DNA of 47,486 nt from Actinomycetota bacterium. Lineage in GTDB: Bacteria > Actinomycetota > Geothermincolia > Geothermincolales > RBG-13-55-18. The notes beneath the pieces were generated by a model, which saw only the letters and a program-made list of their open reading frames with translations, did no database searches and was not told where the DNA came from. The DNA is taken from positions 1 to 47,486 of the forward strand of contig QZKE01000005.1 of NCBI GenBank assembly GCA_003598015.1, read 5' to 3'. The position numbers and the translations under genes are program-made. This document shows positions 1 to 8,399 of the stretch, piece by piece. Each line of letters starts with the position of its first letter. The stretch's first letter is position 1.

Positions 1-111
1 TACAACGTCTCCACCGTGGTGACCTCCGAGGGAGGGAACGTCATCTGCGAGCGGGCCATGTACGGAGGAGGCCGCACCTGGGCCCACGACTCCATCGGGT
101 TCACTCCATAA
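1..111 (+). CDS. C-terminal end of a surface/secreted protein (partial)
   Basis: The first 36 codons are open in frame 1 and end at TAA 109-111, so this is the tail of a gene starting before the window. The residues include ICERAMYGGG and WAHDSIGFTP. An E-R-x-M-Y block followed by a His-x-Ser-Ile-Gly block is a pattern I associate with repeat units near the C-terminus of large exported actinobacterial proteins. That assignment is from memory and only 36 residues are visible, so function cannot be given. The following 184 bases up to the next gene show nothing I can call. Confidence 0.5.
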   Translation, partial: YNVSTVVTSEGGNVICERAMYGGGRTWAHDSIGFTP

Positions 112-295
112 AGACCGGGCCCAATATCGCATCGTACGGCGTGCATGGAAAAAGCGGCAGCATGGACCGGCTGATGCAAGCCTGCCGGGATAGTATCTCC
201 AATGGATTAATCGCCATGGAATACTGGAGGATCCAGGAACAGGGACACGAGCACATAGCCTGCGCCAGTACCACGGTATGATCGAGGGACACGCG

Positions 296-1510
296 TCAGG
301 GTTCGGGGGGAGAGGCGAAGCGAAAAGTGAGCATCACCAGGAACCACTCCAGGCTGTACTTGGCCTTGCGCTTCTCCCAGTAGTAAAGAAGCAGTTCGAG
401 CAGGACCACCGCCGCGATACCGCACAGCAGGGCGGGGATCGCCCCCATCAGATCGAAGAGGTAATACTTACCGGTGATGAAGTAGACCAGGGCAAGGGAC
501 CACCCGATGAGGATGTAATGCAGGAAATAGAAGGTGAGGGAGAAGCCGCTGGTGCGGTTGTAGATGCTGACCATGAAGCTCACCTTCTGCTTGTCCCGCT
601 TGAAGACGTCGTAACAATAATAGAGGATGCTGAAAACGATGAGGGCCATGCCCAGCTGGAAGCAGATCATGGTGAAGGAGTCCGGGTAAAAGCTAAGGGG
701 AGATACGAATCCGTTGATGATGGACGACTCCGGTCGTGCACGGCCGGCGTACGCCCCGCCCAGGCCCAGGCAGACCAGCAGGATCCCGATGATGATCAGG
801 AGGGGCAGGTCGTGCCGCATCCGCTTGCCGACGATACGGCGGCCCATCACGAAACCCACCAGCGGGAAGAGGGACCAGGGGATGACCGGGAAGTAACCGG
901 TTAGGAAGAAGCCCTGTACTATGTCCTTGGCCCGCCAGACCACCTCGAACTCCTTAGCCGGGTCGAGCATGATGCCGGGAATGTAGCGGGAGATCACCGG
1001 CACCTGGACGAACTGCCCTCCCCACACCGCATTGAAGTCGACCCCCCCACGCAGCCAGGGGGTGCATAATGCCAGGGCGGCGGCAATCACCAGGATAGCC
1101 CAGGAGGGCAGGAAGCGGCAGAAGAAGAGCAGGATGGTGGCGAAGCCCATCAGGGTCAGGATGTCCCACTGCCAGATCTGGCAAGGGCCCCAGGCAATGG
1201 CCAGCATGAGTATGCCCACCAGGAAGATGTAGCCTCCGCGGATAAGGGCCCGCTTGAGGAGGATGCGGTTGCCATCATCCGCGTGCTTACGGCCGGACAG
1301 CACCTGGCTCATGCCCATCATCATCAGGAAACAGGCCGCCCCCCAGTCGCCGAGGACGTGGTTGAGGATGAAATAAGGCCAGGTATCCACGGCGCCTTCG
1401 TTGCCAAAAAAGATCATGAAATGGACCAGCACCATGCAGATGAGGGCGAACCCGCGCATCACGTCTATAGAGAGGATGCGCTCCGCCCGCCGGTTTGTAT
1501 CTTCGCTCAT
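296..1510 (-). CDS. Multi-pass membrane acyltransferase-like protein (DUF1624/DUF418-like)
   Basis: A 404-aa integral membrane protein with about ten hydrophobic segments. The N-terminus RILSIDVMRGFALICMVLVH is the hallmark of the heparan-glucosaminide acetyltransferase-like (DUF1624) and YeiB/DUF418 groups, which are thought to move acyl groups across the membrane onto envelope sugars. The middle has GFVMGRRIVGKRM between two transmembrane segments and the C-terminus is a basic cytosolic tail. The reading frame is open 24 codons further upstream, but the ATG at 1510 follows AGGAGGGAAG and starts just before the conserved block, so I chose it. It is divergent from the ABC exporter at 1707. 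Substrate unknown. Confidence 0.8.
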   Translation of the reverse strand: MSEDTNRRAERILSIDVMRGFALICMVLVHFMIFFGNEGAVDTWPYFILNHVLGDWGAACFLMMMGMSQVLSGRKHADDGNRILLKRALIRGGYIFLVGILMLAIAWGPCQIWQWDILTLMGFATILLFFCRFLPSWAILVIAAALALCTPWLRGGVDFNAVWGGQFVQVPVISRYIPGIMLDPAKEFEVVWRAKDIVQGFFLTGYFPVIPWSLFPLVGFVMGRRIVGKRMRHDLPLLIIIGILLVCLGLGGAYAGRARPESSIINGFVSPLSFYPDSFTMICFQLGMALIVFSILYYCYDVFKRDKQKVSFMVSIYNRTSGFSLTFYFLHYILIGWSLALVYFITGKYYLFDLMGAIPALLCGIAAVVLLELLLYYWEKRKAKYSLEWFLVMLTFRFASPPEP

Positions 1511-1649
1511 CTTCCCTCCTGACGCGGATAGGCCTCCCGGCGTCTCAGGCTCCCCCCATGGGCTTCCTGACATGCGCGTCATGATGACGTCATTCTACCA
1601 TCCCGCATGGAGGTCGGGTCGGCTCAACCGCTTTGGCAGAGTATTTGTT

Positions 1650-1669
1650 TTCCTGTATGGTTACAGGAA
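1650..1669. promoter_or_regulatory. Perfect 8-bp inverted repeat, candidate operator
   Basis: TTCCTGTA-TGGT-TACAGGAA lies in the divergent intergenic region, 38 bp before the ABC ATPase start. Its size and symmetry suit a dimeric repressor of the TetR, GntR or Fur kind. It has no T-run, so it is not a terminator. The binding protein is unknown and no clear -35/-10 pair was found around it. Confidence 0.4.
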
Positions 1670-1706
1670 CGGATACCGTGCGAGTCAGAGAAAGTGACAC
1701 AACGAG

Positions 1707-2618
1707 ATGATAATGGACGGCACGGTCATAAGGACGGAAGGGCTGACCAAGTTATACGGCAAGAGCCGTGGTATTATCGGCGTGGACTTCGAGGTGCGGG
1801 CGGGCGAGATCTTCGGCTTTCTGGGGCCCAACGGAGCCGGCAAGACCACCACCATCCGCCTGCTGCTGGATTTCATCCGCCCCACCAGCGGGAGTGCCGA
1901 GCTCTTCGGGCTGGACAGCCGCAAGGGCAGCGTGGCCATCCACCGCCGCACCGGTTACCTGCCGGGAGAGCTGGCCCTTTACGAGAAGATGACCGGTGCC
2001 GATCTCGCGCGGTTCTTCGCCAACCTGCGCGGCGGGGTGGATTGGTCCTACGTGGATGAACTGGCGCAGCGTCTGGACAGCGACCTGTCGGTGCCCATCC
2101 GTTCCCTCTCCCGCGGCAACAAGCAGAAGGTCGGACTCATCCAGGCGCTGATGCACGGGCCGGAACTGCTCATCCTGGACGAGCCCACCGCCGGCCTCGA
2201 CCCCCTGATACAGCAGGAGTTCTACCGCATCATAGAAGCTTGCCGCGAGGAGGGGCGCACTGCCTTCGTCTCCTCCCACAACCTGCACGAGGTCGAGCGC
2301 TTGTGCGACCGGGTGGGCATCATCCGTGAGGGCCGCCTGGTGGACGTGGAGGAGATCTCCGCCATCAAGCAGCGTGCCCTGCACCATCTCGAGATACATT
2401 TCGCCGCGGCTCCGCCCCCGGAGACTTTGTCCGGCATACCCGGCCTGCGCGACCTGCGTATGGAAGGAGAGACACTCTACTGCACTATCCAGGGGAGCAT
2501 GGACGCCCTGGTCAAGGCAATCGCCCGCTACGAGGTCTCCAACATATTAAGCTACGAGACTCCCCTGGAGGACATCTTTCTTGCCTACTACGGGGAAGGT
2601 GAGAACGATGCTCAATAA
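1707..2618 (+). CDS. ABC-2 type exporter, ATP-binding protein
   Basis: A 303-aa nucleotide-binding subunit of the drug/daunorubicin-resistance or CcmA-like class. Walker A is GPNGAGKTT (residues about 40-48). The signature is the variant LSRGNKQKVG, Walker B is LLILDEPTAGLDP, and the switch His is in SSHNLHEVE. The last 80 residues form the C-terminal extension usual in ABC-2 ATPases. ATG at 1707 and ATG at 1713 are both possible starts, and neither has a strong ribosome site. It overlaps the permease gene by 11 bases, so the two are translationally coupled and should form one exporter. Substrate not predictable. Confidence 0.92.
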   Translation: MIMDGTVIRTEGLTKLYGKSRGIIGVDFEVRAGEIFGFLGPNGAGKTTTIRLLLDFIRPTSGSAELFGLDSRKGSVAIHRRTGYLPGELALYEKMTGADLARFFANLRGGVDWSYVDELAQRLDSDLSVPIRSLSRGNKQKVGLIQALMHGPELLILDEPTAGLDPLIQQEFYRIIEACREEGRTAFVSSHNLHEVERLCDRVGIIREGRLVDVEEISAIKQRALHHLEIHFAAAPPPETLSGIPGLRDLRMEGETLYCTIQGSMDALVKAIARYEVSNILSYETPLEDIFLAYYGEGENDAQ

Positions 2619-3402
2619 TGTCTTCCTCAAGGGCCTGCGCGACCGGCGCGTCTCTCTCATCTGGTGGGCCGTGGGGCTGACCCTTTTCGTCGTCCTTACC
2701 ATAGCAGTTTATCCCTCGATGAGGAACAACCCGAGCATCCAGGACTACGCGGAATCATCGGCCGATCTGATGAAGGCCATCGCGGGTTCCATCGACATCA
2801 CCTCGCCCGTCGGCTACCTGAACAGCCAGCTCTTCTTCATGATGCTCCCCATCATCATGTCCATCCTGGCCATTTCCATCGGCAGCGATGCCCTGGCCGG
2901 GGAGGAAGGGCGAGGCACCCTGGACCTTCTCCTCTCCGCCCCGCTGCCCCGGCGCCGGGCCGTAGTGGAGAAGTTCGCGACCATGGTGATGGCCGTAACG
3001 CTGGAGGCGGTGGTCCTCTATGCCGGCATGGCGCTGCTGGCGTTGGCCACAAGCATGGACATCAGCTATCTGAACATGGCGGAAGCGACTTTCGGCCTAG
3101 TCTTTCTGGCCCTTGTGTTCGGGACCCTCGCGCTCCTGCTGGGAGCGGCCAGCGGCAGCAAGGGCCTTTCCATAGGGATCGCCGCCGCCCTTGGGCTGGG
3201 CACCCTTCTTCTGAATTCCCTGGGGCTGATAATAGAGGCATTGGATCCGTGGAGAAGGATAACGCCGATCTACTATTACAGCGAGAACAACCCCCTGGCC
3301 AACGGCCTGAACTGGATTCACGTCCTGATACTCGTAGCCATCACGGCGGTCTTCCTGGGGGCCTCCCTCTTCTTCTTCGAGCACCGCGACATCACCGTCT
3401 AG
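2608..3402 (+). CDS. ABC-2 type exporter, permease
   Basis: A 264-aa membrane protein with about six transmembrane segments. After the first segment pair there is the cytoplasmic motif GEEGRGTLDLLLSAPLPRRR, which is typical of ABC-2 permeases (coupling region E-x-x-x-G-T-l-d-l-l-L-s-t-P). The start at 2608 lies inside the 3' end of the ATPase gene and has AAGGTG about eight bases upstream. It ends at TAG 3400-3402, which directly abuts a REPIN-like inverted repeat. Partner of the upstream ATPase. Confidence 0.88.
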   Translation: MLNNVFLKGLRDRRVSLIWWAVGLTLFVVLTIAVYPSMRNNPSIQDYAESSADLMKAIAGSIDITSPVGYLNSQLFFMMLPIIMSILAISIGSDALAGEEGRGTLDLLLSAPLPRRRAVVEKFATMVMAVTLEAVVLYAGMALLALATSMDISYLNMAEATFGLVFLALVFGTLALLLGAASGSKGLSIGIAAALGLGTLLLNSLGLIIEALDPWRRITPIYYYSENNPLANGLNWIHVLILVAITAVFLGASLFFFEHRDITV

Positions 3403-3530
3403 GGGGTCAGGTCTTGTTTTTTGTTACCCCTGGGGGTATTCAGTAACCACCGTTAGCATTATAGAGAGCTAAAGTACTTAAAAGCCATTGAAAATACCTA
3501 TGGGGGTAACAAAAAACAAGACCTGACCCC
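3403..3530. repeat. REPIN-like inverted repeat element, copy 1
   Basis: Two perfect 28-bp arms (3403-3430 and 3503-3530) in opposite orientation flank 72 bp. The outer ends read GGGGTCAGGTCTTG. The match continues imperfectly inward past the perfect arms. Elements of the same length with the same outer GGGGTCAGG are at 25835-25971 and 36431-36557. The architecture (two inverted REP sequences, about 130 bp, non-coding) is that of REPINs mobilised by REP-associated tyrosine transposases. No such transposase is in the window. Confidence 0.8.
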
Positions 3531-3620
3531 TCACCACCCTCAACACATATATACTGGTAGGGCGATGGTGGGAATGGTATTCCTGTCCAGGCGGGGGGAA
3601 TCCGCGCATAGTAGGGGGCG

Positions 3621-4439
3621 ATGATGAAGGATCTGCGGGACAAGGTGGTGCTGATCACGGGTGCGGCGCGCGGCATGGGCAGGCTGGACGCCCTGGCCTT
3701 CGCACGGGAGGGGTGCAGGGTCGTGATAGCGGATGTCGATGGTAAGGAGCTCGATAATGCGTCGCGCGAGCTGGAGGAAGACGGCTACCGGGTCCACTCT
3801 TTCCTGCTGGACGTCTCCGACCGGGATGCCTGCTTCAGGCTGGTGGAGAAGGTGGAAGGGGAGATCGGTCCCATAGAGGTGCTGGTGAACAACGCCGGGG
3901 TGATGGAATGCGGCGAGTTCACGGGCATGTCCGAGCGCCACTGGCGCAGGACCATGGAGGTGAACTTCCTGGGGCAGGTGTGGCTGATGCAGGCGGTGCT
4001 TCCGGGCATGCTGGCCCGCCACAGCGGCCATGTCGTGAACATGGCCTCCCAGGCTGGGATTATCGGGGGCGCGAAGATGAGCTCCTACTCAGCCAGCAAG
4101 CATGCGGTCATGGGTGTCACCGATTCCGTGCGTCTGGAACTGAGGGGCAGCGGCGTCAGGTTCACCGACGTCATCCCCGGCTTCGTGGAGACGGGCATGG
4201 CCAGCGGAGCGGAGCCGCCTTTCATCTCCCCCTGGGTGGATCCGGCCAGAGTATCGCAGGCTATCGTCAATGCCGTGAAGAAAGGCCATGAGGAGGTATG
4301 CCGGCCGGCCTTCTCGGTGCGGCTGTCCGCCCTCCTGCGCGGTCTCGCTTCCCCGAAACTCCTGGACGGCATCTACCGCATGCTGGGGGGGCACAAGGTA
4401 TTCGACACCTGGCGTAAGGACCCCACCCGCCCTTTCTAA
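3621..4439 (+). CDS. SDR-family oxidoreductase
   Basis: A 272-aa classical short-chain dehydrogenase/reductase. The cofactor motif TGAARGMG is near residues 14-21, an acidic D follows beta-2 (VVIADVDG), NNAG is near residue 90, and the catalytic tetrad is completed by S and YSASK around residues 150-160. The Asp after beta-2 argues for NAD rather than NADP. The last 60 residues extend beyond the Rossmann core and are basic and hydrophobic, perhaps membrane-associating. ATG 3621 and ATG 3624 are both usable behind AGGGGG. It is probably monocistronic. Substrate unknown. Confidence 0.88.
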   Translation: MMKDLRDKVVLITGAARGMGRLDALAFAREGCRVVIADVDGKELDNASRELEEDGYRVHSFLLDVSDRDACFRLVEKVEGEIGPIEVLVNNAGVMECGEFTGMSERHWRRTMEVNFLGQVWLMQAVLPGMLARHSGHVVNMASQAGIIGGAKMSSYSASKHAVMGVTDSVRLELRGSGVRFTDVIPGFVETGMASGAEPPFISPWVDPARVSQAIVNAVKKGHEEVCRPAFSVRLSALLRGLASPKLLDGIYRMLGGHKVFDTWRKDPTRPF

Positions 4440-4495
4440 CGACCTGATCCCAAGACCCGAGTCGTCAGACGGGCATGGATAAAGGCCATTTAACG

Positions 4496-4523
4496 GGCCT
4501 CGAGCCGGGCTTGACCCCAAGGC
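4496..4523. repeat. Solo REP arm
   Basis: These 28 bases match the right arm of the REPIN-like element at 25944-25971 with three mismatches (GGCCTCGAGCCGGGCTTGAC and on). No matching opposite arm was found upstream, so this is a solitary or decayed half element. It runs directly into the ISL3-end-like repeat that follows. Confidence 0.55.
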
Positions 4524-4546
4524 CTGACAATTCTCGGAGAAGAACC
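4522..4546 (+). repeat. ISL3-end-like 25-bp repeat, copy 1 (diverged)
   Basis: It contains TTCTCGGAGAAGAACC, the core of a motif found five times in the window, always in the same orientation. The left half has diverged more than in copies at 10709 and 27176. It lies 53 bp upstream of the lipoprotein gene at 4600. Confidence 0.5.
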
Positions 4547-4599
4547 AATATAATTATCAGGAGAAGGACCGGACCGGACGATACCTAGGAGGTGCCGGG

Positions 4600-5175
4600 G
4601 TGAAGAAGGCATGGTGGCTGTTGGTGCTGGTGATAATCACAACCTCGTTGGTAGTAGCTGTGCCGGGGTGCGGCCAGAGCAGCGAGGACTTGGCCGCGCA
4701 GTACATCGGCAGGGGCGACAGATATGCGTATCGCATGGCGAGCGAGGGGGAGACAATGAGCGCGGCATTGGAGGACTTCTTCGCCATCCTGCAAGGTCCC
4801 AACCCCGAGGCGATCATAAATCCCGGCGGCCCCCTGGACCAGTACGAAGCTGCCCAGGGAGAGATGTCGTCGTCCGCCCTGCAGGCGGAAGCCGAATACC
4901 AGGGCGTGCTAACCTTGAGCGGTGTCGAGGAGGAAAAAGAGTACGCGACCATGATGATCGAAGTCGCAGGGAAAACGGCGGAGTTGGCGGAGTTTGTCGA
5001 TGAGTGGTTCAACAAGGCCCTGGATGTGATAGAGACCATGGACGAGAGCAAGATAAGGTCATATCTGACCGGCGACGAATTCGAGGGCGGCATGGTGGAA
5101 TTGGAAGGGATGAGAGCGGAGATAGATGCGGTAGCCGCGGAGGCAAGCGACTACCGGCTGGAAAGGGATTTCTAG
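4600..5175 (+). CDS. Putative lipoprotein
   Basis: A 191-aa protein with a type II signal peptide: basic MKKAWW, then a hydrophobic core, then the lipobox VPGC with the lipidated Cys near residue 24. The mature part is acidic, helical and rich in Glu, Ala and Met, with no domain I recognise; it could be a helical bundle. GTG 4600 follows TAGGAGGTGCCGGG, a strong ribosome site. It is the first gene of a four-gene unit with a second lipoprotein, an FtsX-like permease and an ATPase, so it may be an extracytoplasmic partner of that ABC system. Confidence 0.75.
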   Translation: MKKAWWLLVLVIITTSLVVAVPGCGQSSEDLAAQYIGRGDRYAYRMASEGETMSAALEDFFAILQGPNPEAIINPGGPLDQYEAAQGEMSSSALQAEAEYQGVLTLSGVEEEKEYATMMIEVAGKTAELAEFVDEWFNKALDVIETMDESKIRSYLTGDEFEGGMVELEGMRAEIDAVAAEASDYRLERDF

Positions 5176-5284
5176 CAGGTCGACCTGGCGGGCCTGAGCG
5201 GCTGAGGGGAGAGCACTGAAGCAGCCGTGTCCGGCAAGCTGCTCCCGCGAGGTCGGTGACCGGCAAAGAAGGGAGAAAAACATA

Positions 5285-6055
5285 GTGAAGAAAGGCGGGC
5301 GCGTTCACGGAGCATGGATATTGGCGGTGGTTTCGACACTCCTGTTCGTATTGCTGAGCGGACTCGTCTCCTGCGGAGGCACCAGCGAGACTACGGCGGA
5401 GGTGTCGGAGGAAGGCGTGGATGAAGGCGCGAGACTGCCTCCGGGTATAACAGGTGAAGACCTGGAGGGGCTGAACCTCGAGGATCTGGGAACCGATACG
5501 GGTGAATCGGGAGCGAGTGAAGGGGAAGATGAGCAGGATGCCCCGGATCCCAGGTATACGGCGTCTCTATCCGGGGCCAGCTTCACCATAGTCGACGTAA
5601 CCAGGAACGACTCCAACTCCAAGGTCATCGAATCGAGCCAGAGGGAAGTCATGGGCGATTACCTCGAGATAGAACTGGCTATAGAGAACGTCGGCGACGG
5701 TCTGGTCGATTTCTCGCAGTATTCATTCCGGCTGGAAAGCCCCAGCATAGAAGCGGATGATTACCGCCCCTACTACGGCGATGCCGGCTATCTCGGTGAA
5801 TATGTATCCGAGCACGTCATATCGGCCGTCCTCCTGGACTATGCCGACCTGACGCCGGTGCTCTACAAGCTCAAGAAAAAGGAGGTCCTGGAGGGCGTCT
5901 TTCTCTTCTACGATATGAACCCGCAGAGCGCCGAGGTAAACGAGGGTTTCAGCGCGGATATCGCTGGCGGCGCTGCGTACCTTGTCATCCGCAAGGTGCG
6001 GGGCAGCGATTACGGCGAAGAGGTGAAGATGAGCCTGACCGGCTTGATGGATTGA
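5285..6055 (+). CDS. Putative lipoprotein with DUF4352-like domain
   Basis: A 256-aa protein with a signal peptide ending in the lipobox LVSC near residue 30. An acidic, low-complexity linker follows to about residue 90. The C-terminal domain is beta-rich (ASFTIVDVTRND, YLEIELAIENVGDG), resembling the Ig-like DUF4352 fold of Gram-positive lipoproteins. The start is GTG 5285 behind AAGGGAG. It sits 109 bp after the first lipoprotein and 24 bp before the permease, so it is likely co-transcribed. The domain call is by resemblance only. Confidence 0.7.
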   Translation: MKKGGRVHGAWILAVVSTLLFVLLSGLVSCGGTSETTAEVSEEGVDEGARLPPGITGEDLEGLNLEDLGTDTGESGASEGEDEQDAPDPRYTASLSGASFTIVDVTRNDSNSKVIESSQREVMGDYLEIELAIENVGDGLVDFSQYSFRLESPSIEADDYRPYYGDAGYLGEYVSEHVISAVLLDYADLTPVLYKLKKKEVLEGVFLFYDMNPQSAEVNEGFSADIAGGAAYLVIRKVRGSDYGEEVKMSLTGLMD

Positions 6056-6079
6056 GTCGCGTCAAAGGAGACACACCTG

Positions 6080-7597
6080 ATGCGTTCGATAAAAAGGGGT
6101 TTCAAGAGCTTCTATCGCCATCCCGTAGGCAATCTCATAGTGGTCCTGCTGCTCTTCGTCTGCCTGGCTTTTTCCCTGTCCATGCTGGTGGTGAAACTGG
6201 CCGCGGACAGCCAGGTCGAGGATATCAAGGAGAGCGTCGGAAACTACAGCGAGGTCCGCGTGAGTTCCGAGTACATCCTAGAGGTGTTCGAGGGGGAGCT
6301 GGACAAGGGCGAGAGGCAGAGGAGGCGCGAAGCCCGCAGCATGAACGAGGAGGAGGAGGTCGCGGACAGGGCTAAATTCCTTCTCCCCGAAGAGCTCGCC
6401 GATATCTTTTCCCGCCAGGATCACATCATCACCTTCGATAAGATCCAGAACGCAGGGATCATCATCACCAACGCGGAGAACTCCGAGCTGGCTCCCCTGG
6501 CGCAATACGCGACCGACGCGGAGCTGGCCAGGCAGGGGATCGAGGGCCTGAACCGGCAGACGCTGGGGAACCTTTTCGTGTTCGAGGGCAACACCGACTG
6601 CTCCTCGGCCTCCGATTTCCTCAACGGGAGCAAGAAGCTCGTCGAGGGTTCCTTCTTCACCTATGAGGATTACCTGGAAAAAAACCGCGTAGCTCTGGTG
6701 GAGAAGAACATGGCCGAGGACAACGAACTCGAGATCGGGGACGAGGTGGAGGCGGTGATCGTCGGCGGGAGCAGGAACAACCGGACCATGGAGATCGAGA
6801 TCATCGGCATATACGAGACTATCGAGGCGGAGCGCGACTCGGGGAGTATCCTGGACTACAACCCGGCCGGCAACAAGCTCTTCGCTCCCCTCACCGTGGT
6901 CCAGGAACTCAACGGCACACCGGGTTACGTGGAGCTGGGCTCCTACTACTTCGACAACGTGGACAGTACCGCGGCCCTGCAGCAGGCCTTCTCGCAGGAG
7001 ATAGCGGACGGCAACAGGTACGAGTTGATAACCGATTACATGGATTACGAGAAGATATCGGACCCCCTAGAGAAGGTAGGCAAAACCTCGATGATCGGGC
7101 TGATCGGAGCCCTGGGCGCCTGCGCCCTGATCATCCTTTTGGCCATGGCCATCATCATCGGCGGGAGGACCAGGGAGCTGGGGGTGCTCAAGGCCATAGG
7201 GGCTACGGGCCGCCAGGTCATCGTACAGTACGCCACTGAGGTCATCTGTATCTGCCTGGTATCGGTGATCCTGGCCACCGGGGCCACCGTCCTTATCAGC
7301 CAGGGCATAGGCAACTGGCTGCTCTCCGGGAGCGTGCAGAACGAGGTCGTGGAGGAAGGGGAGGAGACGAGGGAATATACCGGCAGTTACCTTTCCGATC
7401 GTAAGTTGTACAAGGAAGGCGGCCTGTATTCCGTCGCGGTCGAGGAGGACAAGACGGTCAATCTCAACGTGATATACCAGGGAGACCTGCTCCTCTACGG
7501 GATCCTTATCCTGTTCGGGATAAGCCTGCTGGGGATGGCGGTTCCGGTGATCTGGATAACCAGGCTCAGACCGGCGCGGGTCCTGAGCATCGAATAG
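6080..7597 (+). CDS. FtsX-like ABC transporter permease (MacB/LolC type)
   Basis: A 505-aa protein. One transmembrane segment at about residues 16-38 is followed by a large extracytoplasmic domain of some 300 residues. Three more transmembrane segments at about 350-380, 395-420 and 470-495 form the FtsX domain. The cytoplasmic loop has RTRELGVLKAIGATGRQV, the coupling helix typical of MacB/LolC/FtsX proteins, and the C-terminus RLRPARVLSIE matches the family ending 'P...l'. The start has AAAGGAG upstream. With the ATPase 12 bp downstream it should form a type VII (mechanotransmission) ABC system acting on envelope substrates or lipoproteins. Confidence 0.9.
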   Translation: MRSIKRGFKSFYRHPVGNLIVVLLLFVCLAFSLSMLVVKLAADSQVEDIKESVGNYSEVRVSSEYILEVFEGELDKGERQRRREARSMNEEEEVADRAKFLLPEELADIFSRQDHIITFDKIQNAGIIITNAENSELAPLAQYATDAELARQGIEGLNRQTLGNLFVFEGNTDCSSASDFLNGSKKLVEGSFFTYEDYLEKNRVALVEKNMAEDNELEIGDEVEAVIVGGSRNNRTMEIEIIGIYETIEAERDSGSILDYNPAGNKLFAPLTVVQELNGTPGYVELGSYYFDNVDSTAALQQAFSQEIADGNRYELITDYMDYEKISDPLEKVGKTSMIGLIGALGACALIILLAMAIIIGGRTRELGVLKAIGATGRQVIVQYATEVICICLVSVILATGATVLISQGIGNWLLSGSVQNEVVEEGEETREYTGSYLSDRKLYKEGGLYSVAVEEDKTVNLNVIYQGDLLLYGILILFGISLLGMAVPVIWITRLRPARVLSIE

Positions 7598-7609
7598 GGG
7601 GTGGCACCC

Positions 7610-8287
7610 ATGCAGGAAACGCTCGAGGTCAAGGATTTATGCAAGACCTTCAAGGCCAAGGCGGGGGACGTCACCGCCGTGGACAAGGTGAGTTTCGAGG
7701 CCCGCAAGGGTGAAGTGACGGTTATCGTGGGACCGTCCGGCTCAGGTAAGACCACCCTGCTCTACCTCATCGGTTCCCTGGAGAGCCCCGACGGAGGAGA
7801 GATAAACACCTTCGGCGAGAACATCGCCGCCTCGGGCGCCGACCTTATTCGCTATCGCAGAAGAAGAGTGGGTTTCGTTTTCCAGTTCTTCAACCTCATC
7901 TCCGCCCTGACCACGCTGGAGAACGTCATGCTGCCCATGGACATCCAGGCGGTGCCTGTTTCCGAACAGCGCAGCACCGCGGTGAGGCTCCTGGACAAGA
8001 TGGGCATAGACGCGAGGCTCCAGAAGGCTAAAGCCAACAGGATAAGCGGCGGTGAAAAACAGAGGGTGGCCATTGCCAGGGCCATGGCCAACGACCCCGA
8101 TATCATCCTGGCCGACGAGCCCACGGGCAACCTGGACAGCGCCACCGGGCGTGTGGTGGTGGACATCCTGGTCAGGTTGGCGCGCGAGGACAACAAGTGC
8201 GTGGTGATCGTCACCCATGACGAGGGCATCCTCGAGGTGGCCGACCATTCTTTCCACATGATGGACGGAAAACTGACCCTGCAATGA
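7610..8287 (+). CDS. ABC transporter ATP-binding protein (LolD/MacB type)
   Basis: A 225-aa ATPase: Walker A GPSGSGKTT (residues 41-49), Q-loop FQFFNLI, signature ISGGEKQRVAIARA, Walker B IILADEPTGNLD, and switch His in VVIVTHDEGI. The DEPTGNLD form is diagnostic of the MacB/LolD/FtsE group. An in-frame GTG lies at 7601, but ATG 7610 has AGGGGGTG five bases upstream and fits family N-termini better. It is the last gene of the unit that starts at 4600 and pairs with the permease before it. Confidence 0.93.
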   Translation: MQETLEVKDLCKTFKAKAGDVTAVDKVSFEARKGEVTVIVGPSGSGKTTLLYLIGSLESPDGGEINTFGENIAASGADLIRYRRRRVGFVFQFFNLISALTTLENVMLPMDIQAVPVSEQRSTAVRLLDKMGIDARLQKAKANRISGGEKQRVAIARAMANDPDIILADEPTGNLDSATGRVVVDILVRLAREDNKCVVIVTHDEGILEVADHSFHMMDGKLTLQ

Positions 8288-8399
8288 AACCGATACCCGG
8301 TGTCGCACTCCGGGCCATCCACATCCTTCGCGGATTCGCGCATGAGCGGCCTGGCGATGGAGCTGTAGCGGCTGACCCACAGCGGAATCCGGCGCTATT

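Noticed and set aside
3403..3530. Reading the long inverted repeat as a rho-independent terminator of the ABC exporter
   Set aside because: The loop of 72 bp is far too large and the same structure occurs at two other places with different stems; a REPIN-like element explains it better, though it could still affect transcription.
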